Below are positions 10,381 through 20,254 of a DNA stretch of 64,000 nt, piece after piece (positions within the stretch are counted from its first letter, which is position 1; the number at the start of each line of letters is the position of its first letter). Below the pieces are notes generated by a model. The model had not been told where the DNA came from and did not search any database. It saw nothing but the letters and a program-made list of their open reading frames with translations. Made by a program: the position numbers and the translations under genes. The DNA comes from Prorocentrum cordatum. Taxonomy: Eukaryota > Sar > Dinophyceae > Prorocentrales > Prorocentraceae. The stretch is taken from contig CAUYUJ010021686.1 in the NCBI GenBank assembly GCA_963575745.1, positions 51,854 through 115,853 on the forward strand. Reading direction: 5' to 3'.

Positions 10381-11165
10381 CGCACCCAGATCACTCGTGC
10401 CCCGACTCACGCGCACTCAGATTCACTCACGCTCAGATTCACTTGCAGTCAGAACATTCACATGTGCGTCATAGCCAGAACTCATACCCACTCATATTCA
10501 AATACACACAAACTTATCATTACCCATATCCAGGCTGACATCCAGAGTCACCTGCACTCAGCCTCTCATACTCAGACCCACTCATGGTAGTATCCAGACT
10601 CACTCATACTCAGACTCACTTTTAGACTCACTCACACGTAGACTCACTCAAGCAGAACACTCAAACTCAACTCAATCAAGCTCGGTCTCACGCAAAGGCG
10701 AGTTCACTCATACCCAGACTCACTCATACTCGAACTAACTCATTGTCATGTAGGAGGCATAGCGTTTTAGCGCTCCAAGGAGGGGCCGCCAGGGGTATTT
10801 CATTCCCCATATTCGGAGATGGGTTCTTGTCCGCACATTAAGATGGGTTCTCGTTCCCCATATCCTACGATAGGGGGCGTCTTGCTATTCAGTCACGCCT
10901 CCGCCTCAGATCCTCCGCTTGCTCCTCATTCCTCTCCGTTGCTACTCCTCCCTTCAGTCACTCATCACTTGCACTCAGACTCACTCACACTCAGACTCGC
11001 TCACTCTCAGGGTCATTCATACTCATCTTCACTCGCACGGGTCATAACATTCAGGCACCTATACTCTCTATGACTCATACACAGAACCACTCACACCAAA
11101 TTTCTCACACGCGTATGCGCTCGTGCTCATCGCAGTCATCCTAAGACTCGCTCACACTCAGCTCA
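10380..11165. repeat. CTCA-rich degenerate minisatellite
   Basis: Many repeats of CACTCAGACTCACTCA-like units, interrupted at about 10,745-10,970 by less repetitive sequence with two GGTTCTCGTTCCCCATA-like segments. No gene is seen. Confidence 0.8.
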
Positions 11166-12160
11166 CCCTCTTCACATGACTGCAGACTTCTGTGCTTCGA
11201 GAGCCCCCTGCCCACCGCCGCATCAGCGCCGCTGCGAACGGAGAAACACCCCGCTGAGGGTGGAGGTCTCCTCCGTCGCGTCAGGCGTTGCATTTGGGCC
11301 GCTTCCTCCTCCTTCGCCTCCTCCTTCCTTCCCGGACTGTTCCGCACACTCCTCCTCCTCCTCCCTTCCCTCTTTCTCCTTCTCCCTCCTGCGGCAGCCC
11401 GAAAGAGTGCTGGGGCCAGACAAGCGAGCTCTCCCAGGAGCTTTGTCAAAGCAGGGCTCCTGGGAAGAAGCTTGAACCCGGAAATTCCTCCCCCCCCCAA
11501 ACCCGAAAACGGAAAGGGCCAAACCCGAAATCCCGAGGAGGCCCAAACCCGGAACTCCAGTAGGGGCGAGATCAGACAAGTTGGGAAGGGGTCTATCTAG
11601 AAAAGCTGAGGGGATCTCGAAGGAGGCAGGGCGAGATAGTAGGCGGCAGGAGGAGGTCGGAGGAGTGGGGTGGGGCAGGAAATGTTAGCAGGGATGAGGA
11701 GGTAGGACGAGCCATGGTGCAGCTGGCGGAGGCTGCTACACGAAGGAGGAGGTAGGGCAAGGCAGACGGAGGTCGGATACCTCCGAGGGCAGCGGAGAGG
11801 GTAGTGGGACACACGTGGATTTCTTGGGCTTATCATCGGGTTCTGGGTAGCGCGTCGGCGAGTGGTGCTTTCCATCGGGTACCTTTGCGTGGTCCGTTCG
11901 TGGTGCCTGCGGTGTTTTTGGGGTATTCTTCGGTGTATGCTTAGGTCGGGCATGTCCGCCTGCAGGCGGTCTTTGGACGAGAAATGAAACAATAGTTCAA
12001 ACAGATGCGGAAATCGTCAAACATGGTAGAAACATTGTCTCCATAGCATTTTCTGATTCTGTTTCAAGATTCCTTTTGTAGAGGGACATACCCGACTTCA
12101 GTGCATGCCAGCTTGTCGTTGCCCTGTTGCGAATGAAATGGCGGTGTATTTGTTGCCGCC
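11166..12160. other. Spacer, no gene seen
   Basis: Mixed composition with a weak TCC-rich patch (about 11,300-11,395) and a short array of AAACCCGAAA-type units (about 11,475-11,560). Frames on both strands show no recognisable family. Confidence 0.5.
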
Positions 12161-12164
12161 CCGC

Positions 12165-12605
12165 GACGTTTTCACGTGGCGAGTCGAAAGGAATCTTTGT
12201 TTTCGCCTCCCAGGCGTTGCCACGCGGCGAGAAGAGTGAGATTTGTATGCGTTGGGTCCGCGCGGCATTGCCACGTGATGAGTCGAGCGTAGGTGAACTT
12301 ATTGTTCGCTCCCCATACCATTGCCACGTGGCGAGTGGAGTGGGATAGTATTGTTGTTTGCCTCTCAGGCCTTGCCACGTGGCGTTCCCGTGTTGCGAGA
12401 AGAGGGGAGTAGCATCTGTTCCTGGTCCGCTTCGTTGCCACGTGCCGAGCAGAGTGGGGTGATGTTGCTTCGCCCCACAGGCGCTGCCACGTGGCGAGGA
12501 CAGTCCAGTAGTAGTTGTTCCCCCTCCGCACGTTGCCACGTGGCAAGGCTACGTAGTGGAGCCGTGCTTGTTGCGCTCCCTTGGCGTTGCCACGTGGCGC
12601 GCGCG
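12165..12605. repeat. Array of about nine units with a CACGTG palindrome
   Basis: Roughly 50-bp units each carry TTGCCACGTGGCGAG or a close variant. The six-base core starts at 12173, 12221 (CACGCG variant), 12272, 12325, 12376, 12439, 12488, 12537 and 12591, so spacing is 48-54 bp except one 63-bp step. The sequence between cores is much less conserved than the palindrome. CCACGTGG is the G-box/E-box type core bound by bZIP or bHLH proteins in many eukaryotes. The array ends about 60 bp before the uL2-like coding segment. A regulatory role is only inference; it could equally be a minisatellite. Confidence 0.8.
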
Positions 12606-12653
12606 CGAGCGGGCGCGCGAGCCACGAGGCGGGCCGGGGGCGGGCAAGCGAGC

Positions 12654-12918
12654 ATGGCCGGCGGCGGCCGCATGGACAAGCCCGTGCTCAAGGCCGGCAA
12701 CAGCTTCCACCAGGTACCGCGCGAAGCGCAGCTCCTGGCCCGAGGTGCGCGGCTGCGCCAGGAACCCCGTCGAGCACCCTCACGGCGGAGGCAACCACCA
12801 GCACGTCGGCCATCCCACCACCACCAGCCGGAACGCGCCCCCGGGCGCCAAGGTCGGGCTCACCGCCGCGCGGCGCACCGGCCTGCTCAAGGGCGGCAAG
12901 GGCAAGATGAGCAAGTGA
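12654..12918 (+). pseudogene. Ribosomal protein uL2 (RPL8) C-terminal part, frameshifted
   Basis: uL2 is the large-subunit protein near the peptidyl transferase centre. Two adjacent frames match its conserved C-terminal region in order. The first, 12,654-12,713, contains [18 protein letters not shown]. The second, 12,715-12,918, contains [38 protein letters not shown] and a stop. A single extra G at 12,714 puts them out of frame. The [10 protein letters not shown] loop is intact, but VRGVAM, normally nearly invariant, reads VRGCAR. The first two thirds of the protein are absent upstream, where the CACGTG array lies. It is either a truncated, decayed copy or the last exon with an indel error in the assembly. 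No intron boundary is convincing at the ATG. Confidence 0.85.
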
Positions 12919-13285
12919 GCCGCCCTCGGTGGGGGCGCCCAGCGCGCTCGTGCAGCTCGGCGTCGCGGCGAGAGCACGGAGCAGACGGGGGTGGAGGGAC
13001 TGCCCGTCTTTCCGATTCTGTCTCGTTGCGCGTCTCTCGTCGTCGCCGGCGTCCTCCTCAGAAGACTCCTAGGTGGCCCTTCAGGACTCGCACACGAAAG
13101 CAGGAGAGAAGGAGACGGCACGGAAGATACCATGATGGAACACACAACATAATTTCGGGATGTTATAGAGAGCCACATTGAATCTAACAGGCATGCAGTA
13201 TAAGGCCATCTCCGAAGATTCTTGTAGAATTCTTCACGATTCGCGTATCCCCACCAGCCCATTCAGAAACGCTGCCGAGTAGAGC
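12919..13285. other. Spacer, no gene seen
   Basis: Follows the uL2 stop codon. GC-rich to 13,060 and then of ordinary composition. I see no conserved gene or RNA. Confidence 0.5.
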
Positions 13286-13745
13286 TGATCTTCTTGAGGC
13301 CCTCTTGGGGTTCTCTTAGGGCGCTCTTGGGGCCCTCTTGGGGCTCGTTTGAGGCTTTGGGGGGCACCTCTCAGGGGCTTCTGGAGAGCCCTGGAGGGCC
13401 TCTTGAGGCCATCCTGGAGGCCAAGAATGGACCCCTTATCTAGGTCCCCCCTCAAGAGCCTTCTTGGGCGCTCTTGGGGCGTCTTGGGGGCCTCTTGGGT
13501 CCCTCTTGGGGCTCTCTTGGGCCATCTTGGAGCCATCCTGGGCGAGAAGAAACACTTCATTGATTGTCCTATGGTTTTGAAGGATTTGGGACTCTATTGA
13601 GGATTCTGGGGCGGCTTCGAGAGCACTTGGAGCCGTCGTGTGACCAGCTTGGGGCCTCTTGGAGGTGCGTCGGAAGCTATCTTGAACCATCTTCGGCTAT
13701 CTTGAGCCATCTGGGAGGCCATCTTGGAGCTTCGGAGGCCTTCTT
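13286..13745. repeat. Family G ('CTTGGGG') block, copy 1
   Basis: Dense CTCTTGGGG/GCCTCTTGG units at irregular 12-20 bp spacing, with a less repetitive segment at about 13,533-13,610 (GGCGAGAAGAAACACTTCATT onward) equivalent to the family core. Frames give LLGASWGPLG-like peptides, or PKRAPRGPQE on the other strand, which are repeat artefacts. Confidence 0.75.
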
Positions 13746-13869
13746 CGAGCCACCTTGGGCGCACAAGGACAACCTGACGCCTCCGTCTCCCTCCCAGGCG
13801 GCGGAGGGGAGGCGCCAGGCCGGGCTGCCGCCCGATCTGGGCCGTGGTCGTGGTCGGAAGCCCGGGGCC

Positions 13870-14008
13870 AGGGCGTCTGCTCCCTTTCCTCCTCCCCCTC
13901 CCCCTCCTCCCCCCTCCTCCTCCCCTTCCTCCCCCTCCCTCTCTTCCTCGTCCTCTTCTTCCTCTTCTTCCTCCTCCTCCTCCTCCTCCTCCTCCTCCTC
14001 CTCCTACA
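13870..14008. repeat. (TCC)n pyrimidine tract
   Basis: CT-rich from 13,885, purest TCC at about 13,970-14,005, immediately followed by an AAG. No exon could be tied to it. Confidence 0.85.
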
Positions 14009-14411
14009 AGCAGCTATGAGATGCATTAGCGAGGTTTCTCGGAGTGCAGCTCGGGGCATACAGGATGGGCATCACGGAGTGATCACACCGTCATCGCAAT
14101 GGGAAGCATGTGTTGGAGTACCGACAAATTAGAAAAGTGATCATAATGAAACCCACCAGTATACTTCCTCGATGGCCCGACCATATACCGTGACTACCAG
14201 TATGCGCTACCCCACATACACTTCGAGGGGGACTTGTGGGATACTACAACGGGGTATCAGAGTACAGTTGCGACAATGCATGGGGCAACTCTCGGCCATA
14301 CCGAGAAGTGAGCCGAGCGAGAGAGGGGAACATTTAATTAAAACAATAGAATAAGCAGCCCCCCCAGCAACAGTTTGGAGTCGGAGAGGTCGTTTCGCCG
14401 TCTCCTCCTCC
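14009..14411. other. Spacer, no gene seen
   Basis: Ordinary composition. Frames of about 60 codons show no recognisable product. Confidence 0.45.
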
Positions 14412-14861
14412 CTGGCTTGGGCGCTCTGCTAAGCTCGCGCGTCCCCTCCCCTAGGGCACGCGGAAGGGCCAGCAGCCGCTCCCCCCGCACTGACCCGCAG
14501 GGACTCATGAACGTAACGTAGCGAGCTTTTCTTACGGGGCCACCTCGGGGCTCAGTCCTTGAGCGACGTGGTATGCCCCCTGCTGGCCCTAGCGAAAAGC
14601 CAGGGCTGCTGCACAACCGATCGCAGGGGATTTTGGCTGGCTTGGGCGCTCTGCTAAGCTCGCGCGTCCCCTCCCCTAGGGCACGCGGAAGGGCCAGCAG
14701 CCGCTCCCCCCGCACTGACCCGCAGGGACTCATGAACGTAACGTAGCGAGCTTTTCTTACGGGGCCACCTCGGGGCTCAGTCCTTGAGCGACGTGGTATG
14801 CCCCCTGCTGGCCCTAGCGAAAAGCCAGGGCTGCTGCACAACCGATCGCAGGGGATTTTGG
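14412..14861. repeat. Perfect 225-bp tandem duplication
   Basis: Copy 1 is 14,412-14,636 and copy 2 is 14,637-14,861. By eye I found no difference between them. Each begins CTGGCTTGGGCGCTCTGCTA and ends CGCAGGGGATTTTGG. The minus-strand frame crosses both copies because 225 is a multiple of three, but it shows no known domain. Lack of divergence means the duplication is recent, has been homogenised, or is an assembly duplication. Confidence 0.9.
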
Positions 14862-14924
14862 CAGAAGTGCGTAAGATACCGGCGTCGGTGACTTGACGCT
14901 GCGCCCCCTTCTGCGGATGTCTTG

Positions 14925-14998
14925 TCCTGTCCTGTCCTGTCCTGTCCTGTCCTGTCCTGTCCTGTCCTGTCCTGTCCTGTCCTGTCCTGTCCTGTCCT
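14925..14998. repeat. (TCCTG)n pentanucleotide
   Basis: About fifteen uninterrupted copies of the five-base unit, leading straight into TCC. Confidence 0.95.
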
Positions 14999-15063
14999 CC
15001 TCCTCCTCCTCCTCCTCCTCATCATCATCGTCATCATCATCATCGTCATCGTCATCGTCATCG

Positions 15064-15133
<70 letters not shown>

Positions 15134-15890
15134 ATCATCCATCATCCTCCTCATCCCTCCTCCCCCCTCTCCCCTCCTCCTCCTCCTCCTTCCGTCTCCT
15201 CCTCCCCCTCCCCCCTCCTCCTCCTCCTCCTCCTCCCCTCCTCCTCTCCTCCTCCTCCTCCTCCTCCTCTCTTCCGCCTCCTCGTCCTCCTCCCTCCTCT
15301 CCTCTCCTCCTCCTCCTCCTCCTCTCCTCGTCCTCCTGTCCTCGTCCTCTCTCTCCTCCACTCCTCCTCCTTCTCCTCTCCTCCCTCTCCTCCTCCTCCC
15401 CTCCTCCTCCCTCTCCTCCTCCTCCCCTCCTCCTCTCCTCCTCCTCCTCCTCCCTCCTCCTCTCCCTCCTCGTCCTCCTCTCCTCATCCGCCTCCTCCGC
15501 CTCCTCCTCCTCCCTCCTCCTCTCCTCTCCTCCTCCTCCTCCTCCCTCCTCTCCTCTCCCCTCCCCTCCCCTCCTCCTCCTCCTCCTCCTCCTCCTCCTC
15601 CCCTCCTCCCTCTTCCTCCTCCTCCTCCTCCTCCTCCTCCTCCTCCTCCTCCTCTCCTCTCTTTCTCCTCCTCTTTCTCCTCCTCCTCATCGTCCACCTC
15701 CTCCTCCCCCCCTCCTCCTCCCTCTCTCCTCCCCTCCCTCCTCCTCCTCCTCCTCCTCCTCCTCCTCCTCCTCCTCCTCCTCCTCCTCCCCTCCTCCTCC
15801 TCCCTCCTCCTCCTCCTCCTCCTCCCTCCGCCTCTTCCTCGTCCTCCTCCTCCTCCTTCTCCCGATCCTCCTCCTTCTTCTCCTTTTCTT

Positions 15891-15921
<31 letters not shown>

Positions 15922-15975
15922 CTTCTCCTCCTCCCCGTCGTCCTCTTCCTCTTCCTCCCCCTCCTCCTCCTCCGT
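14997..15975. repeat. TCC-(ATC)n-TCC pyrimidine-rich array
   Basis: TCC (14,997-15,018), then ATC/GTC (15,019-15,135, nearly pure ATC from 15,068), then about 840 bp of imperfect TCC, CTCC and CCTCT. This is the longest pyrimidine-biased stretch in the window. Poly-Ser/Leu/Pro frames here are artefacts. Confidence 0.95.
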
Positions 15976-16115
15976 GCAACCGTGGTCGTGGTCGTGTTGT
16001 TGGTCGTAATCGTCTATTCGTGGTCGTGGGTCGTGGTCGTGGTCGTGGTCGTGGGTTGTTGTCGTAGTCGTGGGTCGTGGGTCGTGGTCGTGGTCGTTGT
16101 CTTCGACCCCTGGCT
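15976..16115. repeat. GTGGTC hexamer-like array
   Basis: Degenerate GTGGTCGTGGTC units, with GTCGTGGGTC variants, directly after the TCC array. Confidence 0.85.
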
Positions 16116-16159
16116 CTGGGAGGCGGCCTCTGGCGAGCAGGAATAAGGGGGGAAGAGGT

Positions 16160-16330
16160 TCGAGGTTCTGGGCCCGAGAAGCTTTCTGCACTTTCTGTGG
16201 CCTCCAGGGGCCGCTTTCGGGCCCCAGGACCGTCAATAAAGGACCCGGGGTGAAAATCTACGCCAGATGGACTCTGGGACGGGTCTGGGGACCGATTTCA
16301 AAGCGGAGTCTGTACGAGAGACACGCGTCC
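16160..16330. repeat. Family D repeat, copy 1
   Basis: Shares an ordered set of landmarks with 19,895-20,050 and 34,540-34,690: a GGCCTTTGGAGG-like segment, CGGGCCCCAGGACCGTCAA, then GACCCGGGGTGAAAA and GGGTCTGG. It is the most diverged of the three copies. Confidence 0.5.
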
Positions 16331-16384
16331 CAAGGCTCATCAGCGCATGCGTGTAAACTACTAGCCAGGCGGCGAGATGGCCCA

Positions 16385-16865
16385 ATGGTTCCCTAACGAG
16401 TTCCAGGAGCTTCTGGCGGCTTCCACATGTTTCTGCTCGGGCCCACAAAGGGCCGTGAGAGACCCTGTATATTGTGGCTGTGTTCGGGCCTTCCTGGCCA
16501 CTGTGAGGACCTCCTGGAGCTCGCTTGGACCTCCTTGTGTGTCTCTGGGGCAGTCTCGGAGAGCTCTTGCTTGGGTCTTCTGCCGCCTTTGGAGGACTGC
16601 CTGGGCGCCTCTATGGGCCGTCTTGGGAACCTTTTGGTGCCCTTTACGGCCGTCTCGGGGTTGCCTCGGGGCTCTCCTGACTTGGCCGTCTCGGGGCGAT
16701 CTTCAGGGCCTTTGGGCCGACTTAGCCTGTCGGAAGCCCGGAACAACCTCAGGACATGTAGTGTTCCTTGCTTCTAGAGGCCCTCCTTGGGGTCCTCTGT
16801 GGTCCTTCCAGGGCCACCTTGGAGGTTTCTTGGGCCGTATTGGGCCGTCTTGTCTCGGTCCGTGA
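16385..16865. repeat. Family G ('CTTGGGG') block, copy 2
   Basis: Degenerate CTTGG/GGCC units with periodic GCCTC and CCTTGG. No protein or RNA gene is recognised. Confidence 0.6.
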
Positions 16866-18124
16866 TCGACACCGTCATTTATCACCACTATCAGCTTCAT
16901 CCCCATCACCCTCGTCGTCGTCGACATCGTCCCCGAAAAGGCCATGCCATCGTCATGGCCATCGTCATCGTCGTTGTCGCCGCCCAGCTGAGCTTTGCCA
17001 ACCAATTGCGTCTCGGTGGGTGGTATGTTTGCGATCGAGTCATGCACCCTTCCGAAAAATTGGACAACGTCCACGCGCGCCCGTCGTCGCGCGTGTACAC
17101 CGAATTTCTCCAAAAATTGCAGGTTTCGTTGGGGGTCCAAGATCGAGGTTAACGAACACTTATAGACACACTTATAAACACAACACTCTTTTTTCATCAT
17201 TAGTTCTCCCAGACAAAACCTGCGCCGCGCACTTGCGAAATTATTTGCATGTCGGAATCATTCGAACGCCCTTGCGCGCTTGCTGGGGGGGACACGATCC
17301 CTGTCAACGTACCATGCGGGCCACGCGCGCGCGTCGGTCGTGCGTGCATGTCGAAATTTTTCCAAAACCTTCATCAACGGCATGTGCACATCATCATCGT
17401 CCTTGGCGTGACCAGCGTCGGCGCCGTCATTGGCCTTGCCGTCGTCATCGCCATCATCGTCACCATGATCGCTACTATCATCATCGTTTCCGCCGTTGTC
17501 GATGTTACCATGACACCTCGCCTGCCCGAGTTACCGACCCGCCCTGAAGTGCCCTTGCGCCAGCGCGGCCCGTAAGATGCGTTGGGAAATCCCCAGCGGT
17601 CAGACCCACTGCGGCCGCGTCGGTTATGCCACACTAGCTGGCCGCTTTTCGCGCGAGCTTGTGCATGCTAGTTCGGCCGCAGAGATGGGCCAGCCAGTGC
17701 CAAGCCGTCATCGCGAATGATGCCGCATGGGCTTTGCAAGCTAAATTGCGGGTGGGATGATTGCGCGAGCAGTGGAGTTGTCAATTTCAAGTTTTGCATA
17801 GTGGATGTGGATTGCGCAGAGTAGATTGCACCATGCACGCGTTATACGTCACACTTATACATCGACCATGCAACAACTTATCGTGCTGGGTCCACGTTGG
17901 GATGCATTTTCTCAGTGCCATACTCCTTCGACAGCGCACGGTTGTTCAGTCGCTTGCTCGAGTCGCTGGGCAGGACCCCCTGATCCGAAAGCCGCGACCC
18001 TTGTCAAGTCGCCTCCTTGGTATAGAGCATACAGGCAGTGTTCGACACCGCCGCTCCGCAGCAGCACGGTCAACCACCTCTTGCGGGGAACTTGGGCCCC
18101 CAACGCAGCCCTGGGGCGCTCTAC
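16866..18124. other. Spacer, no gene seen
   Basis: Patches of ATCGTC/CATCGTC repeats (about 16,870-16,980 and 17,390-17,500) produce Val/Ile/Ala-rich hydrophobic frames that mimic a membrane segment but follow the DNA repeat. Elsewhere the composition is ordinary and nothing is recognised. Confidence 0.5.
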
Positions 18125-18736
18125 ATGTCGGAGGGGTCCACCCCCGTGCCTTCGGGCCGCCGCGCAGACGGGGCGCCCGCGAGGCTCACCTCTGCGCCGA
18201 CGGCCGGCGGCGCGCCCTGGGCGGATCCGCTGGGGCGGTGGACTTCTGGCTCTGGGGCGAGCGTTGCGCCCAACAGGATTCCAGCGGGGTATTGGGACTG
18301 CTCACCGTCGCCGATGTGCGGCCCACCAGATAGCGTGCAGTGCGGCCGCAGCGTGCACGACCGCCGCGCAGTGGCGCCGCCGGAGCTCGTCTGCAACGGT
18401 GGCGAGGAGACGGAGGACTTCCCGTCGAAGCTGCTCCTCTGGCCCGACACGGACGACGAGGGCGAACCCGAGGTCAAGTTTGCGTGGGAACTCTGGCCAG
18501 TCCAGGCCGCCGAGGCGCACCGCCCGTGCGCCCGCGCCCCTCCGGCGGCGGTTGGGCAGGCGTGGGCACCGCCAGGCCCCGGCGGCTCCGTGAAGCACAC
18601 CTCGGCACCGCACTCCTGCGAGGGCAGGCGGCAGGCGGCGGGCCTGGCCGCGCCGCCGGCGAGTGCGCGGCGCCCACCGGGCGTTCACGCCGCCACGGTG
18701 GCCAGGCAACAGCGAGCGAAGAACGGTGTGAAATGA
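18125..18736 (+). CDS. Unrecognised reading frame, coding-like
   Basis: A 203-codon frame from the ATG at 18,125, open for some distance upstream too. Composition is that of an ordinary GC-rich gene rather than a repeat: Pro/Ala/Ser-rich N-terminal half, then an acidic, aromatic segment with ETEDFPSKLLLWPDTDDEGE and VKFAWELWP, then an Ala/Pro-rich C-terminal part. Four Cys lie in the middle (about residues 67-90). No family is recognised. No spliced-leader relic is seen upstream, and a GATC-rich repeat begins just after the stop. It could be a single exon of a larger gene. Confidence 0.35.
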   Translation: MSEGSTPVPSGRRADGAPARLTSAPTAGGAPWADPLGRWTSGSGASVAPNRIPAGYWDCSPSPMCGPPDSVQCGRSVHDRRAVAPPELVCNGGEETEDFPSKLLLWPDTDDEGEPEVKFAWELWPVQAAEAHRPCARAPPAAVGQAWAPPGPGGSVKHTSAPHSCEGRRQAAGLAAPPASARRPPGVHAATVARQQRAKNGVK

Positions 18737-18774
18737 TACCGGAGAAAAACCCCAATCAGATCTTTCAATCTTCC

Positions 18775-18945
18775 AATAGCTCCAGTGAGAGCAATCGTGG
18801 GATCGACAGTGAGATCGATGGTGGGATGGATGGTGAGTTCGATCTCAAGATCGATCGTGGGATCGATTGTGAGATCGATCGTGGGGACGATCTATCGATA
18901 TTGAGATCGATAGTGAGACCGATGCTTAGGTCGATTGAATGAGAT
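18775..18945. repeat. GATCGAT-rich degenerate repeat
   Basis: Units of about 14-20 bp based on GATCGATCGTGGGATCGAT, changing gradually along the array. Confidence 0.85.
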
Positions 18946-18983
18946 CCGTACTGAAATAGATCGTGATGTGGACAGTGCTGTAG

Positions 18984-19190
18984 GACTATAGGGCTTTAAG
19001 GCTGTATGGGCTATAGGGCTATCGGGCTATGGGGCTATCGGGCTATAGGGCTATGGGGCTCTCGGGCTCTCGGGCTCTCGGGCTATAGGGCTATAGGGCT
19101 ATAGGGCCATCAGGCTATAGGGCTATCGGGCTATAGGGCTATAGGGCTACTGGGCTACTGGGCTATTGGGCTATTGGGCTATGGGGCACC
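18984..19190. repeat. GGGCTATA octamer array
   Basis: About 25 copies of GGGCTATA with variants at the last positions (GGGCTATC, GGGCTATG, GGGCTCTC, GGGCTACT). Neighbouring units tend to share a variant, which points to local expansion. Confidence 0.9.
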
Positions 19191-19312
19191 CCCGGGCACC
19201 CGGGCACCCCTGGGCACCCAGGCCCGGCCACCGAAATCGGCCGCACACCTGGAACCCGGGCACCGGGCACCCCCGGGCACCCGGGCCCGGCCACCGAAAT
19301 CGGCCGCACCTC
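19188..19312. repeat. GGGCACCC runs and short duplication
   Basis: GGGCACCCCC-type units followed by GGCCCGGCCACCGAAATCGG, present twice (about 19,220 and 19,285) about 65 bp apart. Confidence 0.75.
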
Positions 19313-19372
19313 TCACCTAATCCTTTACTCCGCTAGGACCCCTACAGAGGCAATCTCTGATCGGGGAACCAT

Positions 19373-19493
19373 TTTTTTCGCTGTCGGGGGCGCCTGTCCC
19401 TGGGCGGCTGGAGAGTTTATACCCCTACGGTGCCACCGTAAGGGTATAAACTTTCCAGCCGCCCTGGGACAGGCGCCCCCGACAGCGAAAAAA
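19373..19493. repeat. 121-nt near-perfect hairpin
   Basis: Arms 19,373-19,431 and 19,435-19,493 are 59 nt each, with about three mismatches and a three-base loop (GCC). The outer stem is TTTTTTCGCTGTCGGGGGCG against its complement. Such a long, tight inverted repeat is unstable in DNA and would form an RNA stem if transcribed. It has the look of a foldback element and lies two bases from the next inverted-repeat element. Confidence 0.9.
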
Positions 19494-19495
19494 TT

Positions 19496-19681
19496 TACTC
19501 CAGGTTTCGTAATAAAAGGGAGGGGGTCTCAACCCTCCAAAGACAAGCCATTTCAGACCCCCCCCCGTGGGAGAACCCTCCAAAACATCGTGCCCAGACC
19601 CCCACCAGGCCCTCCAAGATAGCCTGGAGGAGACCCCCCCCGAAATGAGACCCCCTCCCTTTTATTACGAAGTCTGGAGTA
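19496..19681. mobile_element. Terminal-inverted-repeat element (MITE-like), 186 bp
   Basis: Terminal inverted repeats of about 36 bp (TACTCCAGG..., with an inner part TTCGTAATAAAAGGGAGGGG) match with two mismatches between 19,496-19,531 and 19,646-19,681. The interior has C runs and further short inverted segments but no coding frame. Size and structure fit a non-autonomous DNA transposon. No clear target-site duplication is visible because the left side is occupied by the hairpin. Confidence 0.7.
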
Positions 19682-19894
19682 TTCCATACCGTTCTTCGCC
19701 CGTTCAAGGCAGGCCGCGGCGGCTCCAGCGACGGCCGCCGGGGCACTGCCGCCGGGCAGCCGCGGGGCCCCGGCGGCCCGGGAGGCCGGGGCCGCTGCTG
19801 CGGCTGGGGGCGTGGCGGCAGCCGCTGCCCCCGCGGCGCCCCCCACGGCCCAGGCGAGGCGTGCCCGCGCTGCCCAGGAGTTCCAGACCCCCTC
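19682..19894. other. Extremely GC-rich spacer, no gene seen
   Basis: GGC/GCC-rich from 19,710 to 19,880. Frames are poly-Ala/Arg/Pro on both strands and not credible genes. Confidence 0.6.
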
Positions 19895-20050
19895 GGGTAA
19901 TGAAAAAATCATGACGGGAGGTTTTTCCTAATTTTCGGCCTTTGGAGGCCCTAACCGGCCCTCGGGACCGTCAAAAAACGACTCAGGATGAAAAACTGGT
20001 CCCGTGGAATGGGTCGAGATCTCTCTGGGGGTCGACGTCATGAAATGGGG
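19895..20050. repeat. Family D repeat, copy 2
   Basis: Landmarks in order: GTAATGAAAAAATCATGACG, GGAGGTTTTTC, CTCGGGACCGTCAAAAAACG, ACTCAGGATGAAAAACTGGT and GACGTCATGAAA. The same order appears at 34,540-34,690 with clear similarity. Confidence 0.75.
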
Positions 20051-20204
20051 AGCGTGCGCGCGCGTCAAGAATCCAAGTTTCTCGCCTTTTTGTCCTTAGG
20101 GAAGCAGGGCCAGAGCTGTGCGCCGCAGGGCCCAAAGCCTCAGAGCCTGACGTTATCGCCGCGACGGAGCCCCGCCGAGTCCACAGTGCTGCCGCCAGCT
20201 GCAT

Positions 20205-20232
20205 CCGTATGTGTGTGTGTGTGTGTGTCATT
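20205..20232. repeat. (GT)n
   Basis: Short GT run, about ten copies. Confidence 0.9.
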
Positions 20233-20254
20233 CAGGCGTTTGCCTGCGCGTTCG

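Noticed and set aside
14893-16146. 417- and 381-codon open frames
   Set aside because: They translate TCC/ATC microsatellite into poly-Ser, poly-Leu and poly-Ile and follow repeat boundaries exactly.
16980-17560. Val/Ile-rich segment resembling transmembrane helices
   Set aside because: The hydrophobic run follows ATCGTC DNA repeats and has no ordinary coding sequence around it.
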